Source of the DNA: Micromonospora polyrhachis
GTDB lineage: Bacteria > Actinomycetota > Actinomycetes > Mycobacteriales > Micromonosporaceae
NCBI RefSeq assembly: GCF_014203835.1
Contig: NZ_JACHJW010000001.1
Span: forward strand, 3,546,501-3,610,500
Length of the DNA stretch: 64,000 nt
Reading direction: 5' to 3'
Part shown: positions 1-7,650 of the stretch, one piece after another
How the letters are laid out: each line of letters opens with the position of its first letter
Position numbering within the stretch: the stretch's first letter is position 1
The notes under the pieces: model-generated
Seen by the model: only the letters and a program-made list of their open reading frames with translations
Databases searched by the model: none
Told to the model about the DNA's origin: nothing
Program-made: the position numbers and the translations under genes

Positions 1-2
1 CC

Positions 3-230
3 GTCGAGACCGGCACGATCTTCCGGTACGGCCTCGGCCTGCAACAGTTCGACCTGCCCTGCGGCATGAGCGTCTTTGGCCATGGCGGCGAACTGCTCGG
101 CTACCTGACCTACGCGATGGCCTCCGATGCTGGCCGTCAGGTGACGCTCTCCTACAACCCGTACGTCACCAAGCCGACCATGGAGACCCTGGTCGGGATC
201 TTCAGCACGGCCTACTGCCCGGCCGGTTAG
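3..230 (+). CDS. Serine hydrolase (class C beta-lactamase / D-Ala-D-Ala carboxypeptidase type), C-terminal end only
   Basis: Only the last 75 codons are in the window. The sequence GHGGELLGY near residue 30 of the fragment matches the third conserved motif (H-x-G followed by GY) of penicillin-recognising serine hydrolases such as the Streptomyces R61 DD-peptidase and class C beta-lactamases. Such proteins are usually secreted and act on D-Ala-D-Ala peptides or related esters; the active-site Ser-x-x-Lys lies outside the window, so activity cannot be judged. Two cysteines (one before GMSV, one near the end) could form a disulfide, fitting an extracytoplasmic protein. Its TAG stop overlaps the stop codon of the convergent NACHT gene by two bases. 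Confidence 0.75.
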   Translation, partial: VETGTIFRYGLGLQQFDLPCGMSVFGHGGELLGYLTYAMASDAGRQVTLSYNPYVTKPTMETLVGIFSTAYCPAG

Positions 231-2374
231 CCGGTTCGGTCCGGGGTAGCGGACCCGGCCTGGGGCAGACCCTCCCGGGCCGGGTTCCACCGATCGGCGA
301 AGAAGTCGAGCAGTTCCCGGTGCACGAAGATGTAGCCGTCTCCGACGTTACGGAGGAAGAGGCACTGCACGGCGTACTCCAGGAACGGCAGCATCGGATA
401 GGGCACCACGCCCTGGCGGGCCAGCCGACGGCGTACCAACCACTGCTCCGTGATCGGGGCGAGGGCGACCAGGATCAGCAGGAACACCGCCGAACTGGTA
501 CCCATCAGCGCTCCGAAACGAACGGCCTCGGCGGCCGTGCCGGGCCAGGCCACGGCGAGCCCGGCGATGGTTCCGGTGACCAGACCGAGGACCGGGGCGA
601 CCCGTACGGCGAACCGGAGCCGGTGACGCAGCGCCGGACTCGGCACCTCACGTCGTACGACGATGGTCGGGTGGCTCCTGAAGTACATTTCGAAGATCGC
701 GGTGGCGGTGACGCCCAGGCTGACCAGAGCCGCGGCCAGGAATCCGAGTCCGTAGGCGATTCCGATCGCCACGCCGCGCCCGGCGTCGGTGCCGGTACGG
801 ATACTGGTCGCGGTGGTGAAGGCGGCGCCCACCGCGAGCGCGGACAGCCCGCTGACCGGGACGGGCTCGGCCTCGTTGTAGACGGCTCGGAGGTCGCTCC
901 AGAATTTTCCGAACCAGTCGACCCCGTAGCTGCGGACGTTTTCCCGTCTGACGGCGGAGGAGATGGCGCGCAGGTCGTCGTACTGGATCATGGACATTCC
1001 GGTCGCCGTCACGGCACCGACCGCGGCGCCGGCGAGCGCGCCCGGCCAGCCGAGGAGGAACCAGCCTGCCGCACCGAGGAGAAGCGTCGTCCCGAGGCTG
1101 GTGATCCAGCGGGCGATGGTGTCGGCGGTCGTGATGCGGAAATGGCGCGGCGACCAGGTTTCGGCGATTCGGTCCAACACGAAGACGCTCTGCCCGTCGG
1201 TACGGAGCTGGTAGGCGAGTGCCGCCAGATATCTCGCCGTCTGGTCGGGAGGGTGCCGAGGATTCGTCCGCTGTCGAAGCATGGCTTGCACGTAGTGGGT
1301 GAACAGACGTCGTCGGCCGGACGGCGCTTCACCTCCGTCCGGATCGCCTGCCGGCTCCGGATCGCCTGCCGGCTCCGGGCCGTCGGCGTACGCCAGGGCC
1401 ATGATGCTCAACAGCAGCGGTGAGTCGGCGAACTCCCACAGCTCGGTGTCGACGGCGAGTGCCGAGCGGAGTCCGGCGAGCGCGGTGCCGGCCCGGTCGA
1501 GGAACTGCTCGATCTGTGGCCGGGTCAGTGGCTGGATGCGCACCGTGCCGTAGACCGGGACCTGCTGACTGAGCTGGGCGTATTCGACTGTCCGGCAGCA
1601 GAAGGCGATCGGGGTGAGTGGTTGCTGACGGTGGAACTCGGTGATCGCGGCAGCACACCGGTTGCGGTGTTCGGCGGCTACCTCGTCCAGACCGTCGAGC
1701 AGCGGCAGGATCTCACCCGCCATCACCCAGTGGGTCGCCTGATCTGCCGGCACGCCGTATCGCTCGGTCAACTGCTCGACGAGCCACTGGGCGATGGGTC
1801 GGCGGTAGATCGCCCACGACGAAAGGTTGACCACGACCGGGATGGGGGCCGCCGGATCGCGGTCGGCCAGGTTCAGCAGATCTCGGGCAAGTTCCAGGAG
1901 CATCGTCGTCTTGCCCGCGCCGGGTTCGCCGAGGATCACCATGGCCTGGTCGAGTTGGGTGAACACGCTGCCCATGGCGACGCCGTCGGTAAGCACGAGC
2001 GGAGTGCCGTTGGCCTGCTCGGCCAGTACGTCCCACGGGTGCCGCTGTGTGTCTGCCGTCGCCGTCAGGCCCAGTTCGATCCGAACCTCGTTGTAGAGCG
2101 AGCGTTCCAGGACGTTGGTGACCCAGTAGCGGCGTACCCGGCCGAGCAGGACCTGCCGGGCCCGGTCCGGTGAGGTCATCGGGACCGGTCGTTTCTCCTG
2201 GTTACGGGCGACCTCAAGCACGACGAGCGTCACGATCAGCGCGACGAGCAGCGGCCAGGCCAACCACAGGTACGGTTCCCAGGAATCGGGTAGCGCGCCG
2301 GTGGCGACGTTGGTGGCCACCCCGAGTAGCGCCACGCAGATCACTGACAGGACGACCGTCGTGACGCGATGCAT
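227..2374 (-). CDS. Membrane-anchored NACHT-domain NTPase
   Basis: A 715-residue protein with two predicted N-terminal membrane helices (about residues 5-25 and 34-54), then a STAND-type NACHT domain: Walker A GEPGAGKTT at 149-157 and an acidic Walker B patch LLDGLDEV at about 225-232, followed by an RTVEY arginine motif typical of sensor regions. The C-terminal third has several more hydrophobic segments (about 430-480, 510-580, 600-660) and ends in a soluble FVHRELLDFF tail often seen in this actinobacterial group. NACHT proteins are signalling ATPases; some bacterial ones act in phage defence, but no nuclease or other effector domain is visible here and no phage-defence neighbour is present, so a specific role is not claimed. 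A perfect 18-bp tandem duplication at 1341-1376 encodes a repeated EPAGDP stretch, likely a linker. Confidence 0.85.
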   Translation of the reverse strand: MHRVTTVVLSVICVALLGVATNVATGALPDSWEPYLWLAWPLLVALIVTLVVLEVARNQEKRPVPMTSPDRARQVLLGRVRRYWVTNVLERSLYNEVRIELGLTATADTQRHPWDVLAEQANGTPLVLTDGVAMGSVFTQLDQAMVILGEPGAGKTTMLLELARDLLNLADRDPAAPIPVVVNLSSWAIYRRPIAQWLVEQLTERYGVPADQATHWVMAGEILPLLDGLDEVAAEHRNRCAAAITEFHRQQPLTPIAFCCRTVEYAQLSQQVPVYGTVRIQPLTRPQIEQFLDRAGTALAGLRSALAVDTELWEFADSPLLLSIMALAYADGPEPAGDPEPAGDPDGGEAPSGRRRLFTHYVQAMLRQRTNPRHPPDQTARYLAALAYQLRTDGQSVFVLDRIAETWSPRHFRITTADTIARWITSLGTTLLLGAAGWFLLGWPGALAGAAVGAVTATGMSMIQYDDLRAISSAVRRENVRSYGVDWFGKFWSDLRAVYNEAEPVPVSGLSALAVGAAFTTATSIRTGTDAGRGVAIGIAYGLGFLAAALVSLGVTATAIFEMYFRSHPTIVVRREVPSPALRHRLRFAVRVAPVLGLVTGTIAGLAVAWPGTAAEAVRFGALMGTSSAVFLLILVALAPITEQWLVRRRLARQGVVPYPMLPFLEYAVQCLFLRNVGDGYIFVHRELLDFFADRWNPAREGLPQAGSATPDRTG

Positions 2375-2450
2375 GCGTCGTCTCTACCGTGTGGCCTGAC
2401 TCGGCACAAGACCCGGATCCGGGCGTGCTCATCGCACCTGGCCGACCGCA

Positions 2451-2490
2451 TCGGGCCGCATCGGGCCGTATTGGGCCGCCTCGGGCCGCG
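2451..2490. repeat. Tandem 10-bp repeat (TCGGGCCGCA-like, 4 units)
   Basis: Four head-to-tail copies of a 10-bp unit close to TCGGGCCGCA, starting at 2451, 2461, 2471 and 2481, lie just downstream of the stop of the small secreted protein and upstream of the NACHT gene. A 12-bp palindrome CCCGGATCCGGG lies next to it (2412-2423) and may contribute to transcription termination. No coding role is seen. Confidence 0.7.
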
Positions 2491-2499
2491 TGGTGCTCG

Positions 2500-3045
2500 T
2501 CAGCAGGTGCCGAAGCCCTCGTCGAACAGTTTGCGGGCGTAGTCGGTGTAGCCGGCCACGGTCTTCCGCACGATCTGGCCATCGTGCAGGAAGAGGTAGG
2601 ACCGGTCGCCTTCGCTGACCAGCAGCCCGTCGAACCGGTATGTCCCCTGTGGAGCGTCCAGCGACGTCAGCGCCGGATAGGTGGCCTGCACCTGACGCAC
2701 GGACGTGCCGCTGGTGACCCCCTCCGGGGTGTGCATCGACGGATCGGCCCACAGCAGGACGAGGCGGTCGTCGGCGAAGATCGGTCCCACCGTCGTCATG
2801 CCGGCCAGGCTTGGCCCGCATGACGCGATCGGCGGCGTCAGCAGGCCGCGCCTGGCCAACTCCTGTTCGGTGTCGCCGAATTCGATGCCGCCCAGCCCGT
2901 CGAGGTGTACGACGTCCGGCCCGTACGCCGCCCTCTCTGGTGGCTGGCTGGATGCCGTCTTGCCCGGTGTACGAGTTGGGCCGCTGAGCGACGCGACGGT
3001 CGCGATCAGCAGCCCCATGATCGGCAGTAGTTTGCTCAGTTTCAT
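2500..3045 (-). CDS. Small secreted protein of unknown function
   Basis: 181 residues from the start chosen at 3045, which has a strong Shine-Dalgarno-like GGGGGAAG seven bases upstream; an upstream in-frame start 20 codons earlier lacks one. The N-terminus MKLSKLLPIMGLLIATVAS is a Sec signal peptide without a lipobox cysteine, so the product is probably exported. The mature part has two cysteines, one near residue 95 (SCGPS) and one as the final residue, that could pair. The order of the domain (a short beta-rich segment with GIEFGDTEQEL, then FADDRLVLLW and DGLLVSEGDRSYLFLHDGQ) resembles small substrate-independent actinobacterial exported proteins, but I do not recognise the family. It is preceded by a 31-bp repeat with DnaA- and LexA-like features. 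Confidence 0.7.
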   Translation of the reverse strand: MKLSKLLPIMGLLIATVASLSGPTRTPGKTASSQPPERAAYGPDVVHLDGLGGIEFGDTEQELARRGLLTPPIASCGPSLAGMTTVGPIFADDRLVLLWADPSMHTPEGVTSGTSVRQVQATYPALTSLDAPQGTYRFDGLLVSEGDRSYLFLHDGQIVRKTVAGYTDYARKLFDEGFGTC

Positions 3046-3098
3046 GTTGCTTCCCCCGGCTACCCAACGCCGCTGGCCGCAGAAGGTTGCGCCAGATT

Positions 3099-3129
3099 TC
3101 CACATCCTGTGGATAGGACATGTGTACGA
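3099..3129. repeat. 31-bp dispersed motif, copy 1 (palindrome plus LexA-like box)
   Basis: TCCACA-TCC-TGTGGA is a perfect inverted repeat, followed directly by TAGGACATGTGTACGA. The whole 31-bp block recurs at 12937-12967 with 28 of 31 identical bases. TGTGGATAG differs by one base from the reverse complement of the classic DnaA box TTATCCACA, and the second half matches the actinobacterial LexA box TCGAAC-N4-GTTCGA at 9 of 12 defined positions. It sits 54-84 bp upstream of the small secreted protein gene, where it could act as an operator. Function is inference. Confidence 0.5.
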
Positions 3130-3198
3130 CCGACGAGGTTACGGCCTGCCCGAGCCCAGCTGGCCCGGTGGGAGGCGTCCGAGGTGAGCGTCCCGTCG

Positions 3199-4065
3199 CT
3201 ATCCGGTGACGTCGGTGCCGATGTCGGCCGGTCGCTGGTTGGTGCCTGCCAGCCCGGAGGCGACCAGCGTGTTCAACAGGGCCAGTGCATCGACCCCCGG
3301 CGAGTCGGGGACGGCGCGGTATATGCATAGTGTCTGTTCGTCGCGGGTCAGGGTGAGGACGTCGGGTTCCAGCTCGAACGTTCCGGCCAGCCGGTGGCGG
3401 AACGTCTTGCGGCGCGTTACCCCGGCCGTCACGTCATGACGGGACCACAGGGCCGCGAACTCCCCGGAGGCGACAGTCAACTCGTCGATCAGCTCTGCCA
3501 GTTCGCCGTGGGTCTCGCGCGCGGCGGACAGCCGACGCAGGTGGGCGACAAGCTCGGCTGCGACCGCATCCCAATTGGGGTAGAGCTGTCGGGTCTCGGG
3601 TAGGAGGAAGATCCTGCGTGCCATGTTGCGCTCGCCGTCGTCGCTGAGGGCCAGCAGCGCCGCGCCGAGCGGTGTCCAGGCCAGTGCGTCGAGCGCGCGT
3701 CCGAGGACTATCGCCGGCAGATCGTCAAGTCGGCTGAGGAGGTCCAACGTTCCGGCAGCCACGACCTCTCGCGGTCGGCGACGGATGATCATGTGCGCCG
3801 ATCGCTGGGCCAGCCGTAGCAGGTGCTCGCGCTCGGTGCCATCAAGGCGTAGCACGCGGGCCAGCGCGGCGAGCACCTGCTGCGAGGGCCTGACCCGGCC
3901 CTGCTCGATGCGGGTGTAGTAGTCGGAGCTGACGCCAGCCAGCAAGGCAAGCTCATCTCGGCGTAGGCCCGCCACCCGCCGGGTCCCTCCGGACATCAGC
4001 CCCAGGTCGGAAGGCTGTGCGCGGTCACGGCGAGCACGCAGAAAGTCTCCCAGCTCAGAGGCCAT
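3199..4065 (-). CDS. XRE-family transcriptional regulator (HTH plus MmyB-like ligand-binding domain)
   Basis: 288 residues. The N-terminal 85 residues hold a helix-turn-helix of the XRE type (LRRDELALLAGVSSDYYTRI, then EQGR), and the rest is the acidic, helical domain typical of MmyB-like regulators common in actinomycetes; that domain is thought to bind a small hydrophobic ligand. The gene is divergent from a short-chain dehydrogenase, with 102 bp between the two starts. In this family the regulator typically controls the divergent SDR gene, so control of the neighbour is the natural inference. No clear operator palindrome was found in the gap; only GGAA-gat-TTCC-like short symmetry is present. 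Confidence 0.9.
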   Translation of the reverse strand: MASELGDFLRARRDRAQPSDLGLMSGGTRRVAGLRRDELALLAGVSSDYYTRIEQGRVRPSQQVLAALARVLRLDGTEREHLLRLAQRSAHMIIRRRPREVVAAGTLDLLSRLDDLPAIVLGRALDALAWTPLGAALLALSDDGERNMARRIFLLPETRQLYPNWDAVAAELVAHLRRLSAARETHGELAELIDELTVASGEFAALWSRHDVTAGVTRRKTFRHRLAGTFELEPDVLTLTRDEQTLCIYRAVPDSPGVDALALLNTLVASGLAGTNQRPADIGTDVTG

Positions 4066-4167
4066 GGAGCCATGGTCCCAGAGATCTTCTTAAGTACGGT
4101 AGGCACAGCGAACCTAGGAAGATTCCGCGGATGGTTCACCCGTCGACCGGCGCGCAAACTCGACGCC

Positions 4168-4929
4168 ATGACGACGACTACCGCCTCGCTGGCCGGACGG
4201 GTGGCGCTGGTTACCGGCGCTGCGTCCGGCATCGGTGCCGCCACCGCTCGACGCCTCGCCGCCGCCGGAGCCCGGGTGGCACTCGTGGCTCGCCGCGGTG
4301 ACCGGCTGCATGCCCTGGCCGACGAGATCGGTGAACGGGCTCTGCCTGTGCCGGCTGACATCACGCAGTCCGCTGCGATTCACACGCTCGCCGAACAGGT
4401 CGCCGCACGACTCGGCACCGTCGACCTGCTGGTGAACAATGCTGCGGTCATGCTGCCGAATCCCCTGACCGAGGGGCGTGACGACGAATGGCGGCACATG
4501 CTCGGTCTCAATGTGGGCGCGTTGCTCCAGGTGACCCGTGCGCTGCTGCCCGGCCTGCTCTCCGTAGCCGCAGACGGTCGGGCTACGGACATCGTGAACG
4601 TCTCCAGCACCGGCGCTGATGTCCGCGCGCCCGCCTTCGCCGTGTACGGCGCGACGAAGGCCGCCGTGACCTACCTGTCGGGGGCCATCCGCGTCGAGCT
4701 GGCGTCTACCGGCCTACGGGTCACCGACATCAAGCCGGGCGGCGTCGCCACGGAACTGTTCGAGCACGCCACGCATCCCGGCATCCGTGAGAAGCTGGTC
4801 ACCGCAGGTCGGCGGATGAGACTGCTCGACGCTGACGACGTGGCGGACGCGATCGTCTACGCCGTCACGCGTCCACCGCACGTGTGCCTGTCCCAACTCA
4901 CCGTCATGCCAGTCAACCAAGCCCAGTAG
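4168..4929 (+). CDS. Short-chain dehydrogenase/reductase (SDR family)
   Basis: 253 residues from the ATG at 4168; the longer open frame starting at 4072 would add 32 residues with no family similarity and would begin in the promoter region. The Rossmann motif TGAASGIG lies at residues 16-23, the NNA motif follows at about 92, and the catalytic set is present as Ser in VNVSSTG with Tyr and Lys in VYGATKAA. These mark a classical NAD(P)-dependent oxidoreductase; the substrate cannot be predicted. It is divergent from an XRE/MmyB-type regulator that probably controls it, and its 3' end overlaps the convergent TetR gene by 17 bp. No strong ribosome-binding site precedes the start, so the start is moderately certain. 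Confidence 0.9.
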   Translation: MTTTTASLAGRVALVTGAASGIGAATARRLAAAGARVALVARRGDRLHALADEIGERALPVPADITQSAAIHTLAEQVAARLGTVDLLVNNAAVMLPNPLTEGRDDEWRHMLGLNVGALLQVTRALLPGLLSVAADGRATDIVNVSSTGADVRAPAFAVYGATKAAVTYLSGAIRVELASTGLRVTDIKPGGVATELFEHATHPGIREKLVTAGRRMRLLDADDVADAIVYAVTRPPHVCLSQLTVMPVNQAQ

Positions 4930-5677
4930 GACGAGGGGGCGGTCCGCTTCGATCGGGGCCGTGGTCGGCCTCGATCGAACCGGTTGGGCGGATGGGCCAC
5001 CGCCGCTCGCTGGTCAGTAGGTCCAGGCCGTCGAGGATGCGGTCCAAGCCGAAGTCGAACGCCTGGTTCTGTGCACCCTCGTCGGAGGCGGAGGCCATCG
5101 TGGCGGTCAGTGCGGGGAAGCGTTCTCCGTGCTGGCTCAGCAGTTCGCCGATCATCGTGATCAGCTGGGTTTCGGGCTTCCGGTTCGCCCCGGCCTGCTG
5201 GGCGATCATCCGTACGTGCCCGGTGAGCAGGGCCAGCGCGTCTAAGCGCTCGCTCCCGGTCAGTTCAGTAGTGGCGAGTAGTGTCACGCCGCGCTCCATC
5301 CAGCCCAGTTCATTGGGGCCGATGGCGCGAGGGCCGACGGTGGCCTCCAGTGCCCAGGGGTGTCGCAGGTAGCCGGCCAGAAGCTGGTGCGCCCAATTCT
5401 TCAGGCCGCCTCGCCAGCTGGCGGTGTCGAGGGCCGGTGGCTCCCCAATTGCCCGTTCGACCATCGCCGCCACGAGTTCGGCCTTGCCGGGTACGTACCG
5501 GTAGAGGGACATCTTGGTGAAGGCGAGGTCGGCTGCGACCCGCTGCATGGAGACTGCGGCCAACCCTTCGCGGTCGGCGATCGCGATGGCGGCGTCGGTG
5601 ATGACTTCGAGGGTGAGTGCCGGCTTGGGGCCCCGGGTGGGCTGGGCGCGACTGACCCACAGGAATTCGATCGTCAT
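4913..5677 (-). CDS. TetR-family transcriptional regulator
   Basis: 254 residues from the ATG at 5677, which has GAGG five bases upstream; a GTG two codons earlier is possible. The N-terminal HTH spans about residues 15-65 (IADREGLAAVSMQRVAADL, then TKMSLYRYVPGKAEL), the signature of TetR repressors, and the C-terminal part matches the tetracycline-repressor-like ligand domain. It is divergent from an FAD-dependent monooxygenase gene; two inverted repeats lie in the shared 99-bp gap (5727-5755). The usual arrangement, a TetR repressor controlling its divergent oxidoreductase and relieved by a small-molecule ligand, is the likely role. Confidence 0.9.
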   Translation of the reverse strand: MTIEFLWVSRAQPTRGPKPALTLEVITDAAIAIADREGLAAVSMQRVAADLAFTKMSLYRYVPGKAELVAAMVERAIGEPPALDTASWRGGLKNWAHQLLAGYLRHPWALEATVGPRAIGPNELGWMERGVTLLATTELTGSERLDALALLTGHVRMIAQQAGANRKPETQLITMIGELLSQHGERFPALTATMASASDEGAQNQAFDFGLDRILDGLDLLTSERRWPIRPTGSIEADHGPDRSGPPPRPTGLG

Positions 5678-5726
5678 CTGCACCTCAACCCAAGGGCTTG
5701 CCAGCCGCCGAAACCGTCTCTACCGT

Positions 5727-5755
5727 ACACAATATTAATCGTGTCCGGTGGACAC
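5727..5755. promoter_or_regulatory. Candidate TetR operator in divergent promoter region
   Basis: GTGTCC-GGT-GGACAC (5741-5755) is a perfect 6-bp inverted repeat. It overlaps an AT-rich imperfect palindrome ACACAATATTAATCGTGT (5727-5744), which is unusual in this GC-rich DNA and includes TATTAAT, a plausible -10 region. Location between the TetR regulator and the monooxygenase gene suggests the repressor binding site. Assignment is inference. Confidence 0.55.
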
Positions 5756-5776
5756 AGTTCCTGTCTTGGGGAGATC

Positions 5777-6970
5777 ATGAAGAACACGACGGTGCTCATC
5801 TCCGGCGCGAGCATTGCCGGTCCCGCCTTGGCCTACTGGCTGGGCCGGTACGGCTTCCAACCGACCGTGGTCGAGATCGCGCCAGCGCTGCGCGACGGCG
5901 GCAACGCCGTCGACTTCCGGGGGAAGACCCATCTGGGTGTGCTGGACCATCTGGGTGTGCTGGACCACCTGCGGGCGGTGCAGACCGGCGGTACGGTCAT
6001 GCGCTTCGTCGACGAGCAGGGCCGAAAACTGATGGAGATACCCGCCGAGTTCGCCGGAGGTGACATCGAGGTACTGCGCTTCGACCTGTCCCGGGTGCTC
6101 TACGAACACAGCCAGCACACCACCGAATACCTCTTCGGCGACAGCATCGCCGCGATGACCGACACCTCGCAGGGCGTACACGTCACCTTCGCCAGTGGTG
6201 CCCAGCGCACCTTCGACCTGGTCGTCGGGGCGGACGGCGTGCACTCGAACGTACGGCGACTGACCTTCGGGCCGGAAGAGCAGTTCGTCAGCTACCTCGG
6301 CTACTACGTGGCGACCTGGGCGCTACCCCACCCGCCCGGGCTGGACAGCGGATCGCTGCACTACAACGTGCCCGGCAAGATGGCCAGCGTCGGCCGCGAC
6401 CACCGAGACCCGTCCCGGGCCGGCGCGTTCGTCGCCTTCGCCTCACCCAAACTCGAATACGACCGGCACGACCTGGACCAGCAGCGCCAGATCCTCCACG
6501 GGGTCTTCGCCGGCCTGGGATGGGAGGTGCCCCGACTGCTCGCAGCCCTGCGTGGGGCACCCGACATCTACTTCGATTCGATCTGCCGGGTCGACATCTC
6601 GCCGTGGTCCAAGGGGCGGATCGTGCTGCTCGGCGACGCCGCAGCCGGTGCCACCATCGGCGGCATGGGCAACGGCACCGCGATCCTGGCCGCGTACGCG
6701 TTGGCTGGCGAACTGGCGATGGCCCGAGGCGACCACACCGTCGCGTACGCCCGCTACGAGAACCTGCTGCGCGACTTCGCCCGACGGTGTCAGAAGGGTG
6801 GTGACACCACCGGTCGGTTCCTCGCCCCACGCAGCGGCTGGGGGATGCGGCTGCGTAACAGGGTGCTCAACCAGAAGCTGTTCATGAACATGATGCTCAG
6901 GACGACTGAGGACCGCACCAATGACATCGACCTGCCGGACTATCCCCACCTGTTCGCCGCGCTGGTGTGA
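5777..6970 (+). CDS. FAD-dependent monooxygenase (class A flavoprotein hydroxylase)
   Basis: 397 residues from the ATG at 5777, preceded by GGGGAG; the long upstream open frame is read-through of the divergent regulator region. The FAD-binding Rossmann motif is at the N-terminus (ISGASIAGPALAYWL), the DG motif that touches FAD and NAD(P)H is seen as VVGADGVHSNVR at about 155-166, and the GD motif as VLLGDAAAGAT at about 285. These define PHBH-like monooxygenases related to tetracycline-modifying TetX and many antibiotic tailoring enzymes. A perfect 18-bp tandem duplication (5930-5965) repeats the six residues HLGVLD near the FAD domain. Regulation by the divergent TetR protein is likely. The substrate is unknown. 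Confidence 0.92.
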   Translation: MKNTTVLISGASIAGPALAYWLGRYGFQPTVVEIAPALRDGGNAVDFRGKTHLGVLDHLGVLDHLRAVQTGGTVMRFVDEQGRKLMEIPAEFAGGDIEVLRFDLSRVLYEHSQHTTEYLFGDSIAAMTDTSQGVHVTFASGAQRTFDLVVGADGVHSNVRRLTFGPEEQFVSYLGYYVATWALPHPPGLDSGSLHYNVPGKMASVGRDHRDPSRAGAFVAFASPKLEYDRHDLDQQRQILHGVFAGLGWEVPRLLAALRGAPDIYFDSICRVDISPWSKGRIVLLGDAAAGATIGGMGNGTAILAAYALAGELAMARGDHTVAYARYENLLRDFARRCQKGGDTTGRFLAPRSGWGMRLRNRVLNQKLFMNMMLRTTEDRTNDIDLPDYPHLFAALV

Positions 6971-6998
6971 CTGGGCCTGGTAGTCGCGGCTCGTGAGG

Positions 6999-7589
6999 TC
7001 ACGAGGTGTGGGCCTTGGCGAGCATTTCCACGATCTCGGTAGTGGAGCCGGTCTGGCCGAGAAGCGGGAAGATCCGTTGAATGCTGTTGTGGTGGGCCGC
7101 CAGGTCCAGGTCCGCCATTGCGTCCGTCGCGAGTGTGACGTGATAGCCGTGTTCGTACGCGGCGCGGGCGGTCGACTCCACGCCGATGCTGGTGGTGAGC
7201 CCGGCCAGCACGATCTGTGTGACGCTACGGCGGCGCAGTTGGAGGTCGAGATCGGTGCCGTGGAAGGCGCCCCAGGTGCGCTTGGTCACGATGATGTCGT
7301 CGGGGTGGCCGGTGAGGTCGTCGACGATTGCATCCCAACCTTCGGGCGGTAGGGAGCCGGGCTGGGCCGGGATCTCGTTGCGGCCCGGTGTGACGTCCGA
7401 TCCGTCCGCGCGGGCCGTGACCCGGACCAGGATGACCGGGGCGCGGTGTTCGTGGAAGGCGTGGGCCAGTTCGACCGCCCGGGCCACCACCTCTGGGCCG
7501 GTGTACGGGACGGTGGGGGCGCTGACGATGGCGTTCTGCAGGTCGATGATGACCAGCGCGCTGGACTGGTCGAGTGCGGTGACAGTCAT
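6999..7589 (-). CDS. Isochorismatase-like hydrolase (YecD-like, no catalytic cysteine)
   Basis: 196 residues with the isochorismatase fold: LVIIDLQNA near the N-terminus with the conserved Asp, and TKRTWGAFHGTDL with the conserved Lys. At the position where nicotinamidase-type and other cysteine hydrolases have Cys, the sequence reads TTSIGVESTARAA, with Gly in place of Cys. True isochorismatases and the YecD subgroup also lack the Cys, so it is probably not a cysteine amidase. Before the IS insertions this gene lay about 40 bp downstream of the MFS exporter gene on the same strand and was probably cotranscribed with it; it is now cut off from that promoter by 2.9 kb of IS DNA. Confidence 0.88.
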   Translation of the reverse strand: MTVTALDQSSALVIIDLQNAIVSAPTVPYTGPEVVARAVELAHAFHEHRAPVILVRVTARADGSDVTPGRNEIPAQPGSLPPEGWDAIVDDLTGHPDDIIVTKRTWGAFHGTDLDLQLRRRSVTQIVLAGLTTSIGVESTARAAYEHGYHVTLATDAMADLDLAAHHNSIQRIFPLLGQTGSTTEIVEMLAKAHTS

Positions 7590-7650
7590 GGATTGTGGCT
7601 TTCTGTATCGGCGGCTCGGCTGTGGTGCCTCACCTGTGGCTGGGGGCTAG

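Noticed and set aside
4072-4167. Upstream extension of the SDR gene
   Set aside because: Would start next to the divergent regulator start and encodes residues without SDR similarity.
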